Made by a program: the position numbers and the translations under genes. From Takakia lepidozioides (lineage: Eukaryota > Streptophyta > Takakiopsida > Takakiales > Takakiaceae), in the NCBI GenBank assembly GCA_030704615.1, contig CM060731.1, positions 31,558,001-31,622,000 on the forward strand: a stretch of DNA of 64,000 bases, read 5' to 3'. The notes below the pieces were generated by a model. That model was given only the letters and a program-made list of their open reading frames with translations, was not told the origin of the DNA and made no database searches. This document shows positions 12,718 through 23,553 of the stretch, one piece after another. Position 1 is the first letter of the stretch; the number at the start of each line of letters is the position of its first letter.

Positions 12718-13928
12718 ATGGCAGCGTGCTCCGCCGCTCTCCCGAGGGCGACGGGAGAGGCCATACCCGAAGCCCTCTACTCTTCATCTGGGGAGCGGAG
12801 GGGAAGCCCCAGTGCATGCGGAGTTGCTGTGAAGGTGAGATGGCCATCCACCTTGGCGAGCTCGACCTCAGGACCCTGGGGGGCTATGAGACCTTCCCAA
12901 CCTCCACTTATACCGGACAAAGGTATATATTTGTAAATCTTTGTGCACAATATGCTGTGGTGCCTCTGGATCAGTTTAAACAGTTCACAGCAACAATTGT
13001 ATTGTATGGACAAGGCCGAGAGACGTCTCCCTTATGACCCTCTCTGAGAAGCCAACGTACTCTTGAAGTCATAGTCCTGGAGCGAGTTTTGGGGTTTCTA
13101 CCCATCGGCAGATTATGGGGGATAATTATTGCTGTTAAGGTCTCTGCACACAACATCTCAGAAAACAATATGCTGCTTTAGCCCCCAATCCCATACAGAT
13201 TTGACATTTGCGATGGCACTGCCAGCCAGAGTGTTTGAGAGAGAGAGAGAGAGAGAGACATCAGTCCGCCTAATTTAGGCACCATCAAACTGCCTCTGCC
13301 TCCATACCTCTATTTACAAATCCCTACTGGAAAACCAGTTTTCAGGTGTTTTCAATGGCCGTCACATGCACACTAGGCAGGCCCTTCTCACAAACAGATC
13401 TGCCTCCTCACTTTCATACCTAGGAAGCAACAATAGAATCAGGAAGTGCACTAATGTCTACTTAAAACGTAACTCCTTTCCATACAGGTGCAAGCTCATA
13501 GATCCTCTTCAACCCATTCAGAGAAAAACAGCAGTAGTATGTCTACAAAATCAACATGCACATTTGAGGAACGAGAGAGCTCAAAGCCTCACTCCCTTAG
13601 TCTGTTGCCCTTAGTAGCATTTCCTGCAACAGAAGAAGGTGATGTGGCCTCACCTGGATTATCACAGCCATCCAACATGTTGTCGATCCCAGTGGAAACC
13701 CAGGCTTAATCCATGTCACATTTGTTAGCAATGTCATCCCTGCAGCAGGTCATACCAGCAAAGAGAGGAGAGTTAAGGGAGGTCCTTTCGGCCATTTCAG
13801 CCAGCAGTAGGTACACAATTCAGCAGCATCTATTTCAGCCCAGCTCCAGAGGGAGGGGGTGGCAGTCTCCGACAGTAAGCACCCATTTCCGAAAGGAAGG
13901 TGTTACTAGACCAAGTTCTCAAGTAAGG
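12718..13928 (+). other. possible upstream exons of the OSB/PPR gene, uncertain
   Basis: Three stretches might be coding. From 12718, an ATG-led Ala/Arg/Ser-rich frame of about 70 codons resembles a transit peptide. A Ser-rich linker-like frame runs from 13482 (after an AG at the end of a pyrimidine-poor tract) to 13928 (before GTAAGG), with one TAA near 13707. OSB proteins normally have a transit peptide, an SSB-type OB fold and a linker before their PDF motifs, so such exons are expected here. I could not find a clear OB fold, and the phase at the next exon does not fit, so this may be a decayed 5' part or not coding at all. Confidence 0.25.
13240..13258. repeat. (GA)n microsatellite
   Basis: Run of alternating g and a. 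Similar runs occur at about 11113-11131 (followed by GT repeats) and 14725-14752. Confidence 0.8.
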
Positions 13929-14718
13929 CTCACATAGAAGCCCTTGGTTTGCAAAAGTATTCCTAGATTCAAAGTAGAGCTAGTCAAGGCAAATTCCTGA
14001 AAGTGTCCACTCTCTTTGTGTGGCCGTACCAAGGGCCAATACACACTAGGGACAGGCTGAAACACACCAATCAAATTTGGCACATTGACTCATTTTGGTC
14101 ATGGCCCTTGGCCGCCGTTGTTTAGACACTGGCCATCCCAAGAGCCTGCAAGAAAACAAAGAATGGTGGCAACTGTCGTCTCACCAATTGACCTAAACAG
14201 GTTTTGGGACCACCCCAAAGGGTGGCCCCTAATTTTGATGTTTTGGCTGCTGAGGTGGCGCTGAGTAGGATCCATTTCAGTTTGGCTGCAGGCCCATGTG
14301 TAACCATCAGATGGTGCCAGTTTGAGCCGCACACAAAGGGACAGAAACTGCCTTTGTCAGGGCTGATGGTGGTAGTATGACTTACCGAGTTTTCCAGATA
14401 TCCTCCTGAAATCCCTTCACACAAGCATCAATCTGCTGTGTGTGGTTTGCCCAATAACTAGGCCCCAAAAGGGCCTGGGGCTTTTAGCTCAGCCTCGAGA
14501 TTTTCAAAGTTGGTAAACAGAGGTACAGGCACAAATCCCTTGATGGATTTGAAGAGGGTGTCTCTCTAGTGAGAGTACCCAGGACAATCAATCAGAAAAT
14601 GGATATTGTCTTCAGGTTGCCAACACAACGGGCATTTGCAATCCCCCTTTCCTCTCTGCATCTGTTTGCTGTTCAAAGGCAGGCTCCCCGCCCTGAGTTT
14701 AATTTTCAGTCTAGTGCC

Positions 14719-14755
<37 letters not shown>

Positions 14756-14830
14756 TTATGGTAGCGTACAAATATGACTCTGACGATGAGGTGCTGCTAA
14801 AGATCTATGTGTAAGTGGTGTTTCATGCAG

Positions 14831-17356
14831 GCCAAGCAATGATCAAAGACCAGCTCTGGCGGGAGTTCTTCTCCGATCCTTCAGAGTGGTGGGACAACAG
14901 GTTTGATAAGGTGAATCAATCTTCATGGAGGTCATCAAAAAGTTTGTCAAATAGGATTGGTGTTTTGATGATGTTTTGTGGACTGGATGCTTTCTGCATT
15001 TGCTAAATTGATGACAATTTCAGTTTGTCCAGCAAAAGTGTGGTTCTAACTGTTGCGGTAGGGAGCTTTGGTGGTGGTAGCCTGGTTTATGCGAGGCTGT
15101 GGTTGAAGCTGCGGCTGCTCAGCTACTCAGCTACGACTGGTGGTTTCACAGAGTAGTCCAAGGTCACCGGACTTCAGACATAAGCGTGCAAAGGAGGCTC
15201 TTTGGATTGATGGTTGGTCAAACCCTCCTTGGGTGAAAGCAGAGCTAGCTGCCATGATGCAAGGTCAAGCACAATGTGGTGATGTTAGGATGTTAAGTAT
15301 GGCAGGACGCCTGAAAGAGGCCATGTGCATTTTGAAGCAACGAGGCATTTCAGCAGACTTTGATACATATGTCTGCCTATTGCAAGAGTGTGTCAGAAAG
15401 CAAGCCTTAGTAGAGGGGAAGCAGGTACATGCCCACATTATCAAAAGGGGATTTAAGCCAGACATTTTTCTACTCAACATCCTTGTCAACATGTATGCCA
15501 AGTGCGGGAGCCTGGTGGATGCACAGGCAGTTTTTGACAAAATGCCTGAAAGAAATGTGTTTACGTGGACCATAATGATAGCAGGATATGTGAAGCATGT
15601 GTGTTACGGGGAGGCTTTCAACATGTATGACAAAATGATACTGGAAGGGGTGACGCCTAACAGTGTCACCTTCACTTGTGTTCTCAAGGCATGCACCAGC
15701 CTGGCAGCCCTGGATAAGGGCGGAGAGGTCCATGCTGATATTGTCAAAGCTGGAATTAAGCGAGATATAATTTTGGACACTGCCCTCATTGACATGTATG
15801 CGAAATGTGGAAACATAAAGGATGCCCGTCAAGTGTTCGACAGTATGGCTCAACGCAATGTGGTCTCATGGAATGCAATGGTGGCAGGATATGCCCAACA
15901 TGGTTGTAGTAGGGAGGCGTTCAAGACCTATGAGCAGATGATACGGGAAGGGATGATGCCTGACAAGGTCACATACATTTGTCTTCTCAATGCGTGTGCC
16001 AGCCTGACATCTCTGGAAAAGGGGATAGAGGTCCATGCTGACATCGTTAAAGCTGGAATCGCACCAGACATCATTCTGGAGAACACCCTCGTTGACATGT
16101 ATGCCAAATGTGGTAGCATGACGGATGCATACCAAATTTTCAACAATATGGCTAATCGAGATGTGGTCTCATGGAGCACGATGATTGCAGGATATGGTCA
16201 GCATGGGTGTGGTATGGAGGCTTTCAAGGTCTATGAAAAGATGAAATTGGGAGGGGTGATGCCTGACAAGGTCACATATGTTTGCCTTATCAACGCATGT
16301 GCCAACCTAGCAGTCCTGGAAAAGGGCAAAGAGGTCCATGCTGATATCATCAAAGCTGAGATAGTCTTGGATACTATTCTGGAGACTGCCCTTGTCAATA
16401 TGTATGCCAAATGTGGGAGTATGAAGGATGCGCTGTATGTGTTCGACAAAATGGCTCAACAAAATGTTGTGTCATGGAATGTGGTGATAGGAGGGTATGT
16501 TCAGCATGGCTGTGGTAGGAAAGCTTTCGAGATGTATGAACAAATGATAGGGGAAGGGTTGGCGCCGAACAAGGTCACATTCATGTATATTGTCAATGCA
16601 TGTGCCAGTCTGGCAGCCCTGGAAAAGGGCAGAGAGGTCCATGCTGATATCATGAAAGCTGGAATTGCTCCAGACATCAATCTGGAAACTGCACTGGTTG
16701 ATATGTATGCCAAGTGTGGGAGCATGAAGGATGCATGTCAAGTGTTTGACAATATGGCTGAACAAAATTTGGTCTCTTGGAGCACAATGATTGCAGCATA
16801 TGCTCAGCATGGGTGTGGAGGGCAGGCCCTAAAACTATTTGATCAAATGCTTCGGGAAGACTTGAGGCCGGACAGTATCACCTTTACATGTGTTCTCTCT
16901 GCATGTAGCCATGTGGGACTAGTGGATGAAGGCCGTCACTACTTTGATTCCATGACTAAAGATCATGGACTCATTCCTACGGTGGAGCATTTTGGCTGCA
17001 TGGTGGACCTTCTTAGCCGTGCGGGGCAATTGGATGAGGCAGAGGACTTCATTCTCAAAATGCCAATTGAGCCAGATATTAGGATGTGGGGGGCCTTGCT
17101 TGGAGCCTGCCGAATTCATGGCAATGTGGAGGTAGCAGAACGTGCAGCAAAATGGCTTCTCAAGTGGGATCCACAGGACACTGGAACTTATGAGCTGCTA
17201 TCCAACATCTATGCTGCTGCTGGCAGGTGGGATGATATAGCAAATGTGAGAAATTTGATGCAGGACAGGGGTGTGAGAATGGTGCCAGGGTACAGCTGCA
17301 ATGAGGTGGACATCTGGGCACATACATTCTCTGCAAAAGACAAATTGCATCCATAA
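14831..17356 (+). CDS. OSB-type PDF motif fused to a PLS-class PPR protein
   Basis: Two exons recognised: 14831-14910 and 15152-17356, joined in phase by GT-AG. An ATG at 14839 could start the protein if upstream exons are non-coding. Residues around the junction read QLWREFFSDPSEWWDNR then SPRSPDFRHKRAKEALW, the PDF motif otherwise known from organellar single-stranded DNA-binding (OSB) proteins. From about 15350 follow five 101-residue P-L-S blocks, a further L/S stretch, and E-type motifs (MWGALLGACRIHGN, ELLSNIYAAAGRWDD, GYSCNEVD). The frame stops at HP-TAA where a DYW domain would begin. Known PPR role: sequence-specific binding of organelle RNA; PLS-class with E motifs usually select C-to-U editing sites. 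The PPR part is intronless. The upstream part of the gene is unresolved. Confidence 0.8.
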
Positions 17357-17623
17357 AGTGAGGATATCCATGCTGAGCTGAGAAGATGGAGGCCAGATAA
17401 ATGTCTGACATGCATGGTGCATGATCTATGGGAGGAGGGCAAGGAATCCTCTCTTTTCCACCACAGTAAGAAGCTTGCCATTCCTTTTGGACTGATCGAT
17501 TCCCCTGTCACCAAGAACAGCCACACTGCAACTAAGTTCATCTCGAAGATGCTTGGTTGCTCGGCTGTTGCCAGGGATGTGGACTGCTTTCACTACTTGC
17601 AAGTTGCTTGAGCTGATTACTGG
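17357..17623 (+). pseudogene. decayed DYW deaminase domain of the PPR gene
   Basis: Directly after the TAA, in the same frame, come SEDIHAELRRW, then HDLWEEGKESSLFHHSKKLA, IPFGLI, SHTATKFISK, VARDVDCFHY, a TGA, and finally codons for D-Y-W and TAA. This is the order of a DYW cytidine deaminase domain. The catalytic HSE has become HSK, the stretch that carries the CGDC zinc ligands (about 13 residues) is deleted, and two in-frame stops cut it off. So editing activity in cis is lost; the protein would have to work as an E-type PPR or not at all. Confidence 0.85.
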
Positions 17624-18915
17624 TAAACCAGAGTAAATGTGCATGAAACAAATGTGTCATGCTAGAGTGAAGTTGGAAGAATCCTGATATTAATTGGAGG
17701 CATCCTTACTAGGAAGCGCAACAGCAAAATGCAAAATTGATGTTGAACTCCTTTGCAAGTGCTGATTCTTTAGCCTCCTTACTGTCTTTCCTCAGCTTCC
17801 TGGCCTAGGTTTGGTCTCTCTCTGTCAGAGTGGTATCCCCTCTTCATGCCTAATGGCTTCTGCAAGTTTATTTTCCCCTTTCCGAAAAATGATGAGAAGA
17901 GCCTCTGACATAGTAGCACAAATCGAATGACGAGCGTGGGAGAGACTACCATGCAACTAAAAAAGAGTAGTGGGGAGACAGCTCCTGCATGTCCCCAGCG
18001 ACAGCCACTCTTGGCGATGCTTAAGGGTTAAAAGTGACGAAGAAGGTACAATGAGAAGCCCTAGAGAGAGGGGAGTGGAAGGAAAAGGGGAGGCGCGGAG
18101 GATGAAGCGCAACCAGGGGTACAAGGGAGGACACTAGCCAAAACGGCTAAGTCCCTGTCGCACTCACCGCAAAACGCGACATCGCGCCACTACACTCCCT
18201 TGATATATTGTGAGGTACCATGAGATTAGCGTGATGATCTAAAGTAAGACGGGTCTAAAAATAGTAAAAGTTGTATTTTGGAACCTGCTTGTCTCTGATC
18301 TTCGCTCGCCGCGGGCTTCGTCTATCTCGTTGCTACGCTTCTGCGCAGGCTGCTTTGGAGGCCTCTGCTGATCACTCTCTTTTCTTTGACGAGATTCAAG
18401 GGCGAGTTTGTATCGTAGCCTTGGAGTAGGACGGAGCCGTCATCTCACTCTGATTTGTGCACCTGGTCCCCCTAGACGTCGCTGTTGCTTTTCGCCTGTG
18501 GTTTCTCCATGGTGCAGGCTAGGAAGTTTGTACAGTGAGGCGACCAGAAAGTATCCGGATCTTCATTCTGTCTCTACAGAAACAATATTTTATTCAACAG
18601 TTCTGTTTGGAATATACTTCAGAAATCCACGAAGTTTGAGAGCGTCTGGAGCTCCGTGCCAGATGAAATCTCCCTACTTGTGAAAGCGTCCGTCAGGCCG
18701 TATGTATCAGCCAGAGCAATCAGACCACGTCTCCGCAGGAAGGTTATTATATTGCAAGCATTGATTTCCCTGGGAGACGAAACCGTTTTCCAAGTCATCC
18801 GTTGTGGTCCAGGGAGAGAACAGGACTGCAACCCATCCTTGCTTCTCTCACAGGGAAGGAGATTTATTTTTACCTGACAATCAATCCCAGGCAAGAGTAG
18901 TGAGTAAGAGACGAG
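17624..18915. other. intergenic, no gene seen
   Basis: No convincing exon. It should contain the promoter and 5' leader of the gamma-glutamylcyclotransferase gene. Short frames at 18408-18683 and 18619-18894 look accidental. Confidence 0.4.
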
Positions 18916-19491
18916 ATGGTGCTGTGGGGTTTTGGCTATGGGTCTCTAGTATGGAAGGCAGGCTTCAAGTACGAGGAGCGGATAGTGGGCTACATCAAAG
19001 GATATCGAAGAGTATTTTACCAAGCTAGCACAGATCACCGAGGGACACCAGAGCACCCTGGGCGGACAGTCACCCTGGAGCCACAAGAGGGGGCAATGAC
19101 ATGGGGCACTGCGTACTCTGTTTCAGGGCGTGGCGAAGAGAAGCTTGTGTTATCGTACCTGGAGCTGAGGGAGTTCGAGTACGATGTGCGAGCCAACATC
19201 GATTTCTACACGGTGGGCTCAACCTTCAAGCCAGCGGTCTCCGGTGTCCTTGTGTACATTGGATCTTCCAACACTCAAAAGAATCACTATTATTTGGGCC
19301 CCGCCCATCTGGAGGACATGACCAGCCAGATTGCCGGGGCCAAAGGTGCAGCAGGGCCAAATTATGAGTACCTATTCCAGCTGGAAGCAGCGCTTTCCGA
19401 AATTGGTTGTGTGGATCAAGAAATCACCGAGCTCGCCCACCCAGGTTCGCAAGCATTTGGGAGGCATGAGAGGGGCACCTCTTTGCACTAG
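18916..19491 (+). CDS. gamma-glutamylcyclotransferase (ChaC/GGCT2 type)
   Basis: Intronless frame of 191 aa from ATG at 18916. It begins MVLWGFGYGSLVWKAGF, containing the YGSL substrate loop of the family, followed by VGYIKGYRRVF, DHRGTPEHPGR, WGTAYSV, YLELREFEYD (with the expected acidic residues), VYIGSSNTQKNHYYLGPA and YEYLFQLEAAL. Known role: cytosolic cleavage of glutathione to 5-oxoproline and Cys-Gly, part of glutathione turnover. The last 20 codons do not match the family; the conserved C-terminal ELA..VRKHL continues in another frame from about 19440, so a one- or two-base change near 19438-19446 may have altered the tail. The catalytic core is complete, so the protein is probably still active. 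Confidence 0.9.
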   Translation: MVLWGFGYGSLVWKAGFKYEERIVGYIKGYRRVFYQASTDHRGTPEHPGRTVTLEPQEGAMTWGTAYSVSGRGEEKLVLSYLELREFEYDVRANIDFYTVGSTFKPAVSGVLVYIGSSNTQKNHYYLGPAHLEDMTSQIAGAKGAAGPNYEYLFQLEAALSEIGCVDQEITELAHPGSQAFGRHERGTSLH

Positions 19492-19684
19492 TTGGGAAGT
19501 GAAAGAACAATAGTCAAAAGATGAGACAGCAGAAATCTCATTGCCTGACCAAGCCTGCTCAGAGAGAGGTCTATGGGCACAAGGCTGCGGAAAGCAGACT
19601 AGCAAATGCTGCTCTCATTCATCGATAAATTTGAACAATGGTTGTACAAAAACGGGCAAGGCAGGTTTCACAATGTCCAGTCCA

Positions 19685-19915
19685 GACCAGAGTTGGGCGG
19701 GTATTACCTTTTGTAATACCAGCCGGGTCCGAGTATTGAAAGAAAATTAATTTTCAATACCAGCCGGTTCCATAGTATTGGAAAATTCTCTTAATTTTAA
19801 TACCCGCCGGTTCTCAATAGTAGTATGATTCTTTGATTTGCAGCCGGTATCAATAGGGTGGGTATTCCAATCTAATACCAGCCGGTTATCAACCCGGATA
19901 ATTAAAATTAAACTT
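19685..19915. repeat. short tandem/inverted repeat tract, 'taccagccggt' family
   Basis: Imperfect repeats of an AT-rich unit containing taccagccggt and its variants, with local inverted copies of aatac/gtatt. A related tract lies at about 61215-61385, so this is a dispersed family. No coding content. Confidence 0.6.
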
Positions 19916-20104
19916 CGGTGCTTTCATGGGGGTTATGAATGTGTTCGAGCAGTTTGGGATAGATGCTCAGAGCATTGATAATGCTCTGGCATCTTATGAA
20001 GCCCACAGAGATGGTGGAGTGCCCCACCTTGTGGTGATGATGCCGGATTCGGCCCCTATTGTCTCTTCTTTAAAACTCCCTACTTAGACAATTCGTTTGT
20101 CTCT

Positions 20105-20500
20105 GTGATTGTTCAGGAGGTGATTATTAATGTAATTTGTTTCCATTGTCATGCTGAAGGCCATGTTAAGGCAGATTGCCCGATTCTCTTGAAATCAAAG
20201 GCTAATGTGGTTTCCTCACTTGATAATGTGGCGGTGGGCACATCTCAGGATCCAGAGGCGGGCCTTTCTTTCAAGAGAGCAGAGGTGACGCCAACGACGC
20301 CGCCTCCGGCGAAGAGAACCCGTCTGGACCTCTCCCCTGCTTCTATAAGCCCAAGGGTATTCGTGTTGTCCTCTCCTTCGCAGAGTGCACAAGTCAACAC
20401 AGACGATATACCCGCGTTGTTCCCACCACCTCTTCGGGAGGAAGACAGAGCTTGGCCGCCTCTGGGGGAGGGGTGGGGGGGGGGTTTCACTCTTCATTAG
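20105..20500 (+). pseudogene. fragment with CCHC zinc knuckle, LINE ORF1 or gag
   Basis: A frame of about 130 aa holds CFHCHAEGHVKADC (C-X2-C-X4-H-X4-C) followed by a Pro/Ser-rich tail and KRTRLDL. This is the layout of the C-terminal end of plant L1-type ORF1 proteins; gag is the alternative. The upstream sequence from about 19930 gives related frames broken by stops. Confidence 0.5.
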
Positions 20501-20677
20501 GCTAGAACACCATCTGCGATCAATACTTTACCGCAGAGGGGGTTTTGAAAAAAAAAACATTGTACGAAATATATGTATGAGAAGGGTATGATTGGTTAAA
20601 ATATTGAAGTGTACGTAGGGGATAATACATTTATATAAACTTTACAAAGATCTATAAATACATATAAGAGTACAAGT

Positions 20678-21440
20678 TTTTTTTTTTTTTTTTTTTTTTT
20701 TTTCTGCATTTGTTGATGGGATTGACCCTAAGACCTAAGTTTTTGTCTCTTCTTGGGAACTATCACAATGGGTGACAACCAAGTTGTATACTCTATCGGG
20801 TATATAAACTTAGCCTCAGCCAACTTCTTGATCTCTTCTCCAACCTTCTGTGCATAGTTGGGATTCATTCTGTACCTTGCCTGTTTGATTGGTACTGACC
20901 CTGGTTCCAGTTCAATCTTATGCTGACAGATCTCAGGTGTTATCCCTTTTAGATCCTCGTAGCTCCAAGCAAATACATCTCTGTATTTGATGAACAAACT
21001 TTTAGCTTCCTCAAAGAATTCTGGCTCGAAATCAGCCCCTACCTTCACCATCCTTGGTTCCTCTTCAGTTCCCACATTCACTTCTCTCACCTGCTCATCA
21101 GCTGTGATTGTCCAACCAGTCACCACTTCATCCTGTAAACTCACAGTGGCTGGTTCCTCTAGGATTTCCATTTCTCCTTATCTTTCTTCATAGAAATGTG
21201 ATGGATAACTGCTTGTTTCACCTTCAATTGGTGTTGCTGTCACCACACCACAGCATATACCTTTTAAACAACTTAGGCCTTCCAACTGCATCTCTGCAAC
21301 CTGCTCCCACTCTGGGTGTGCAGCGTACAAGGTAGCTTCTTGCTCCTCATCCAGTCCTCCCCTCCAGTCATACTCCCTGACCCCTCGAGGTCTTCTCGTA
21401 GCAGGTAGTCTACTAGATTCCTTAGTGGTAATTTGTATTA
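20678..21440 (-). mobile_element. Gypsy-1 family pol fragment ending in poly(A)
   Basis: On the minus strand the frame from 21171 to 20728 encodes the protease/RT boundary of the same gypsy family as at 35430-36120 (EILEEPATVSLQDEVVTGWT; DVFAWSYEDLKGITPE; MNPNYAQKVGEEIKKL; SPIVIVPKK). Similarity begins near 21438 and ends near 20745. It is followed on the minus strand by a run of about 27 A (20678-20703 in plus coordinates). Another 28-nt T run lies at 21472-21499. Confidence 0.75.
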
Positions 21441-21499
21441 GGTTTAGGTTTAGGGCCTTTGGGGGTTCTTAGTTTTTTTTTTTTTTTTTTTTTTTTTTC

Positions 21500-22379
21500 T
21501 CATATGGTACTGGGGTAGGGTGTTTGTTTTTGAGGGCAGCTAGGTCATGAGCCCAGCCCCATGAACCTGGGAGCTGGGCTCACGTTTAGCGCAGTAAGCG
21601 TAAGCCTAGGCTCACGCTTGGTAAACATGAGCCCAGGGTCTAGGGTGTATTGGAAACAACACCTATTCCCGAGGACCTAAGAACAGGGCTGTTCCCATTG
21701 GAATGGCCAACACTACCTTCAACTGCACAGCGCAAATAAGAGAATCCAAGAGCACTTTTGGGAAGCGAACAACAGCACAATCCATGCCTATGCAATTATA
21801 GAATATCACCATGTATTACATGATTTGCATAGGACCGGCATATGAGTGAGTGATTGAATGAATACATATACTGAAGCACCACTATATTATTACTTCATTG
21901 TTAGTCAATTTCCACGCATAGTATGAAATGCAGACAAGCAGTATGCCTACTACTTGACCGGTCTCGGACCTGTCACGTTGCAAAAGAGAGTGGACTTCAC
22001 TAGGTGATAGCGTGGCGTGGCCTGGTGAATGTACTGGTCTCTTTAGGGGTCACAACACATCTTGCGCACAAAAATGTAGTAGAAGTGCTTGCAAATAACC
22101 CACTTCTTCTTCCTTCCGAGGCTGCCCTCACGCATGCAAATGAAATCCGGGCAAATGCAGTCCGGACAGGTGCCAATTGTACCCTGATACGCCTTATCTT
22201 GAAGTAGCGAACAGGAAGTGACCATTATGTACTCACGACCAAATCCAGGGGGGAGGAGACTTCCATGATAGATGTCACCCTTGCCTGCAACATCGTCTGT
22301 CCATCTTTAGTTACAACACTCCGGCATCTATCCCGTGAGTCCGTGAGCCCGGCGAATGCACTTTTGGCAGGTTCCTACA
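21500..22379. other. intergenic, short GC-rich inverted repeat only
   Basis: No coding exon recognised. Around 21548-21645 the words gagccca/tgggctc and taagcctaggctcac occur in both orientations and could fold; nothing more can be said. Confidence 0.35.
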
Positions 22380-23275
22380 CAGATGCCTTGAAAGTAGTGT
22401 GCGGCACCGCACACTAGTTTCAAGGCATCTGCAGTGCACGTTTTCTTTGCAGCTGCCCATCCCACACACAATTATTACTATTTTATTTTATTATTATTTT
22501 ATTATTTATTTATTCGTTCTCACGCAGATGCCCTGAAAACAGTGTGCGGCACCACACACTATTTTCAGGGCATCTGTGGTGCACGTTTACTCTGCAGATG
22601 CACATCCCACACAAGGTGTTTTATTTATTTATTTATTTACGTTTTTTCTTTTTTTCGTTCCCTGGCAGATGCTCTGGAACAGTGTGCAGCACCGCACACT
22701 GTTTCAGGGCATCTGCGGAGCATGTTTTCTCTGTAGATGCCTATCCCACACAAGGTTGTTTTTTTTTCGTTTTTTCGTTTTTCGTTCCTTGGCAGATGCC
22801 CGGAAAACAGTGTGCGGTGCCGCACACTGTTCCAGGGCATCTGCAGAGAATGTTTTCTCTGCAGATGCCCATCTCACACAAGGGTTTTTTTTTTTTTTTT
22901 TTTTCCGTCATTTTTTCGTTTTTTTGTTCCCTGGCAGAGGCCAGTGTGCGGCACTGTACACTGTTTCAGGGCATCTGCGGAGCATGTTTTCTCTGCAAAT
23001 GTCCATCCCACATAAGTTTATTTTTATTTTATTTTATTTTTATTATTTTTTCGTTCCCTCGCATATGCCCGGAAAACAATGTGCGGCACCGCACACTGTT
23101 TCAGGGCATCTGCGGAGCATGTTTTCTTTGCAGATGCCCATCCCATACAAGTTTTTTTTTTTTTTTTTTTTTTTTTTTCGTTCCGTGGCAGATGCCCGGA
23201 AAACAGTGTGTGCGGTGCCGCACACTGTTTTCAGGGCATTTGCGGAGCACGTTTTCTCTGCATATCCCACACACG
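22380..23275. repeat. tandem array of seven hairpin units
   Basis: Units start near 22380, 22525, 22667, 22794, 22935, 23061 and 23189 (period about 125-145 nt). Each has an inverted repeat with arms of about 22-24 nt around gatgccc-tgaaaacagtgtgcgg and ccgcacactgtttcagggcatc, then a conserved stretch (cgttttctctgcagatgcccatcccacaca) and a T-rich spacer of variable length. The long Phe-rich frames crossing it are products of the repetition, not genes. Confidence 0.9.
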
Positions 23276-23553
23276 TTTTTTTTTTCCACCTTTGCCCGCT
23301 GGGGATTGGCAGCTGCACACAAGCTTCAAAGCACAACACCCTTCTTGTTTACGTTCCGCTAAAAAAATCAACCTATACAGACACTCCCCACCCCACCCCG
23401 CCATCGTCCATCCCTCCCTGTCTGATCACCTCCCTCCATATTTCGGATTCTTGAACCCTCTATGATTGGATATGCATTATTGGGTGCGTACATGTGGAGG
23501 GATTGCATACGTGCGTACATACACGATGTGACCACATTCATCTATGCAGATGA

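Noticed and set aside
12672-13037. Frame of 121 codons as the OB fold of an OSB protein
   Set aside because: A faint resemblance in spacing only; no clear SSB motif, and splice phases do not fit.
14099-14424. Minus-strand frames of 77 and 100 codons
   Set aside because: No family similarity; within a possible intron of the OSB/PPR gene.
15265-17541. Many minus-strand open frames across the PPR gene
   Set aside because: They mirror the repetitive PPR codons; none has its own family similarity.
22380-23275. CRISPR-like look (regular repeats and spacers)
   Set aside because: Units are over 80 bp with T-rich, non-unique spacers, no cas genes, and the context is a plant nuclear genome.
22544-23465. 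Overlapping open frames of 128-292 codons, Phe-rich
   Set aside because: They follow the tandem hairpin units and T-rich spacers; composition is low-complexity and each unit repeats the same words in all frames.
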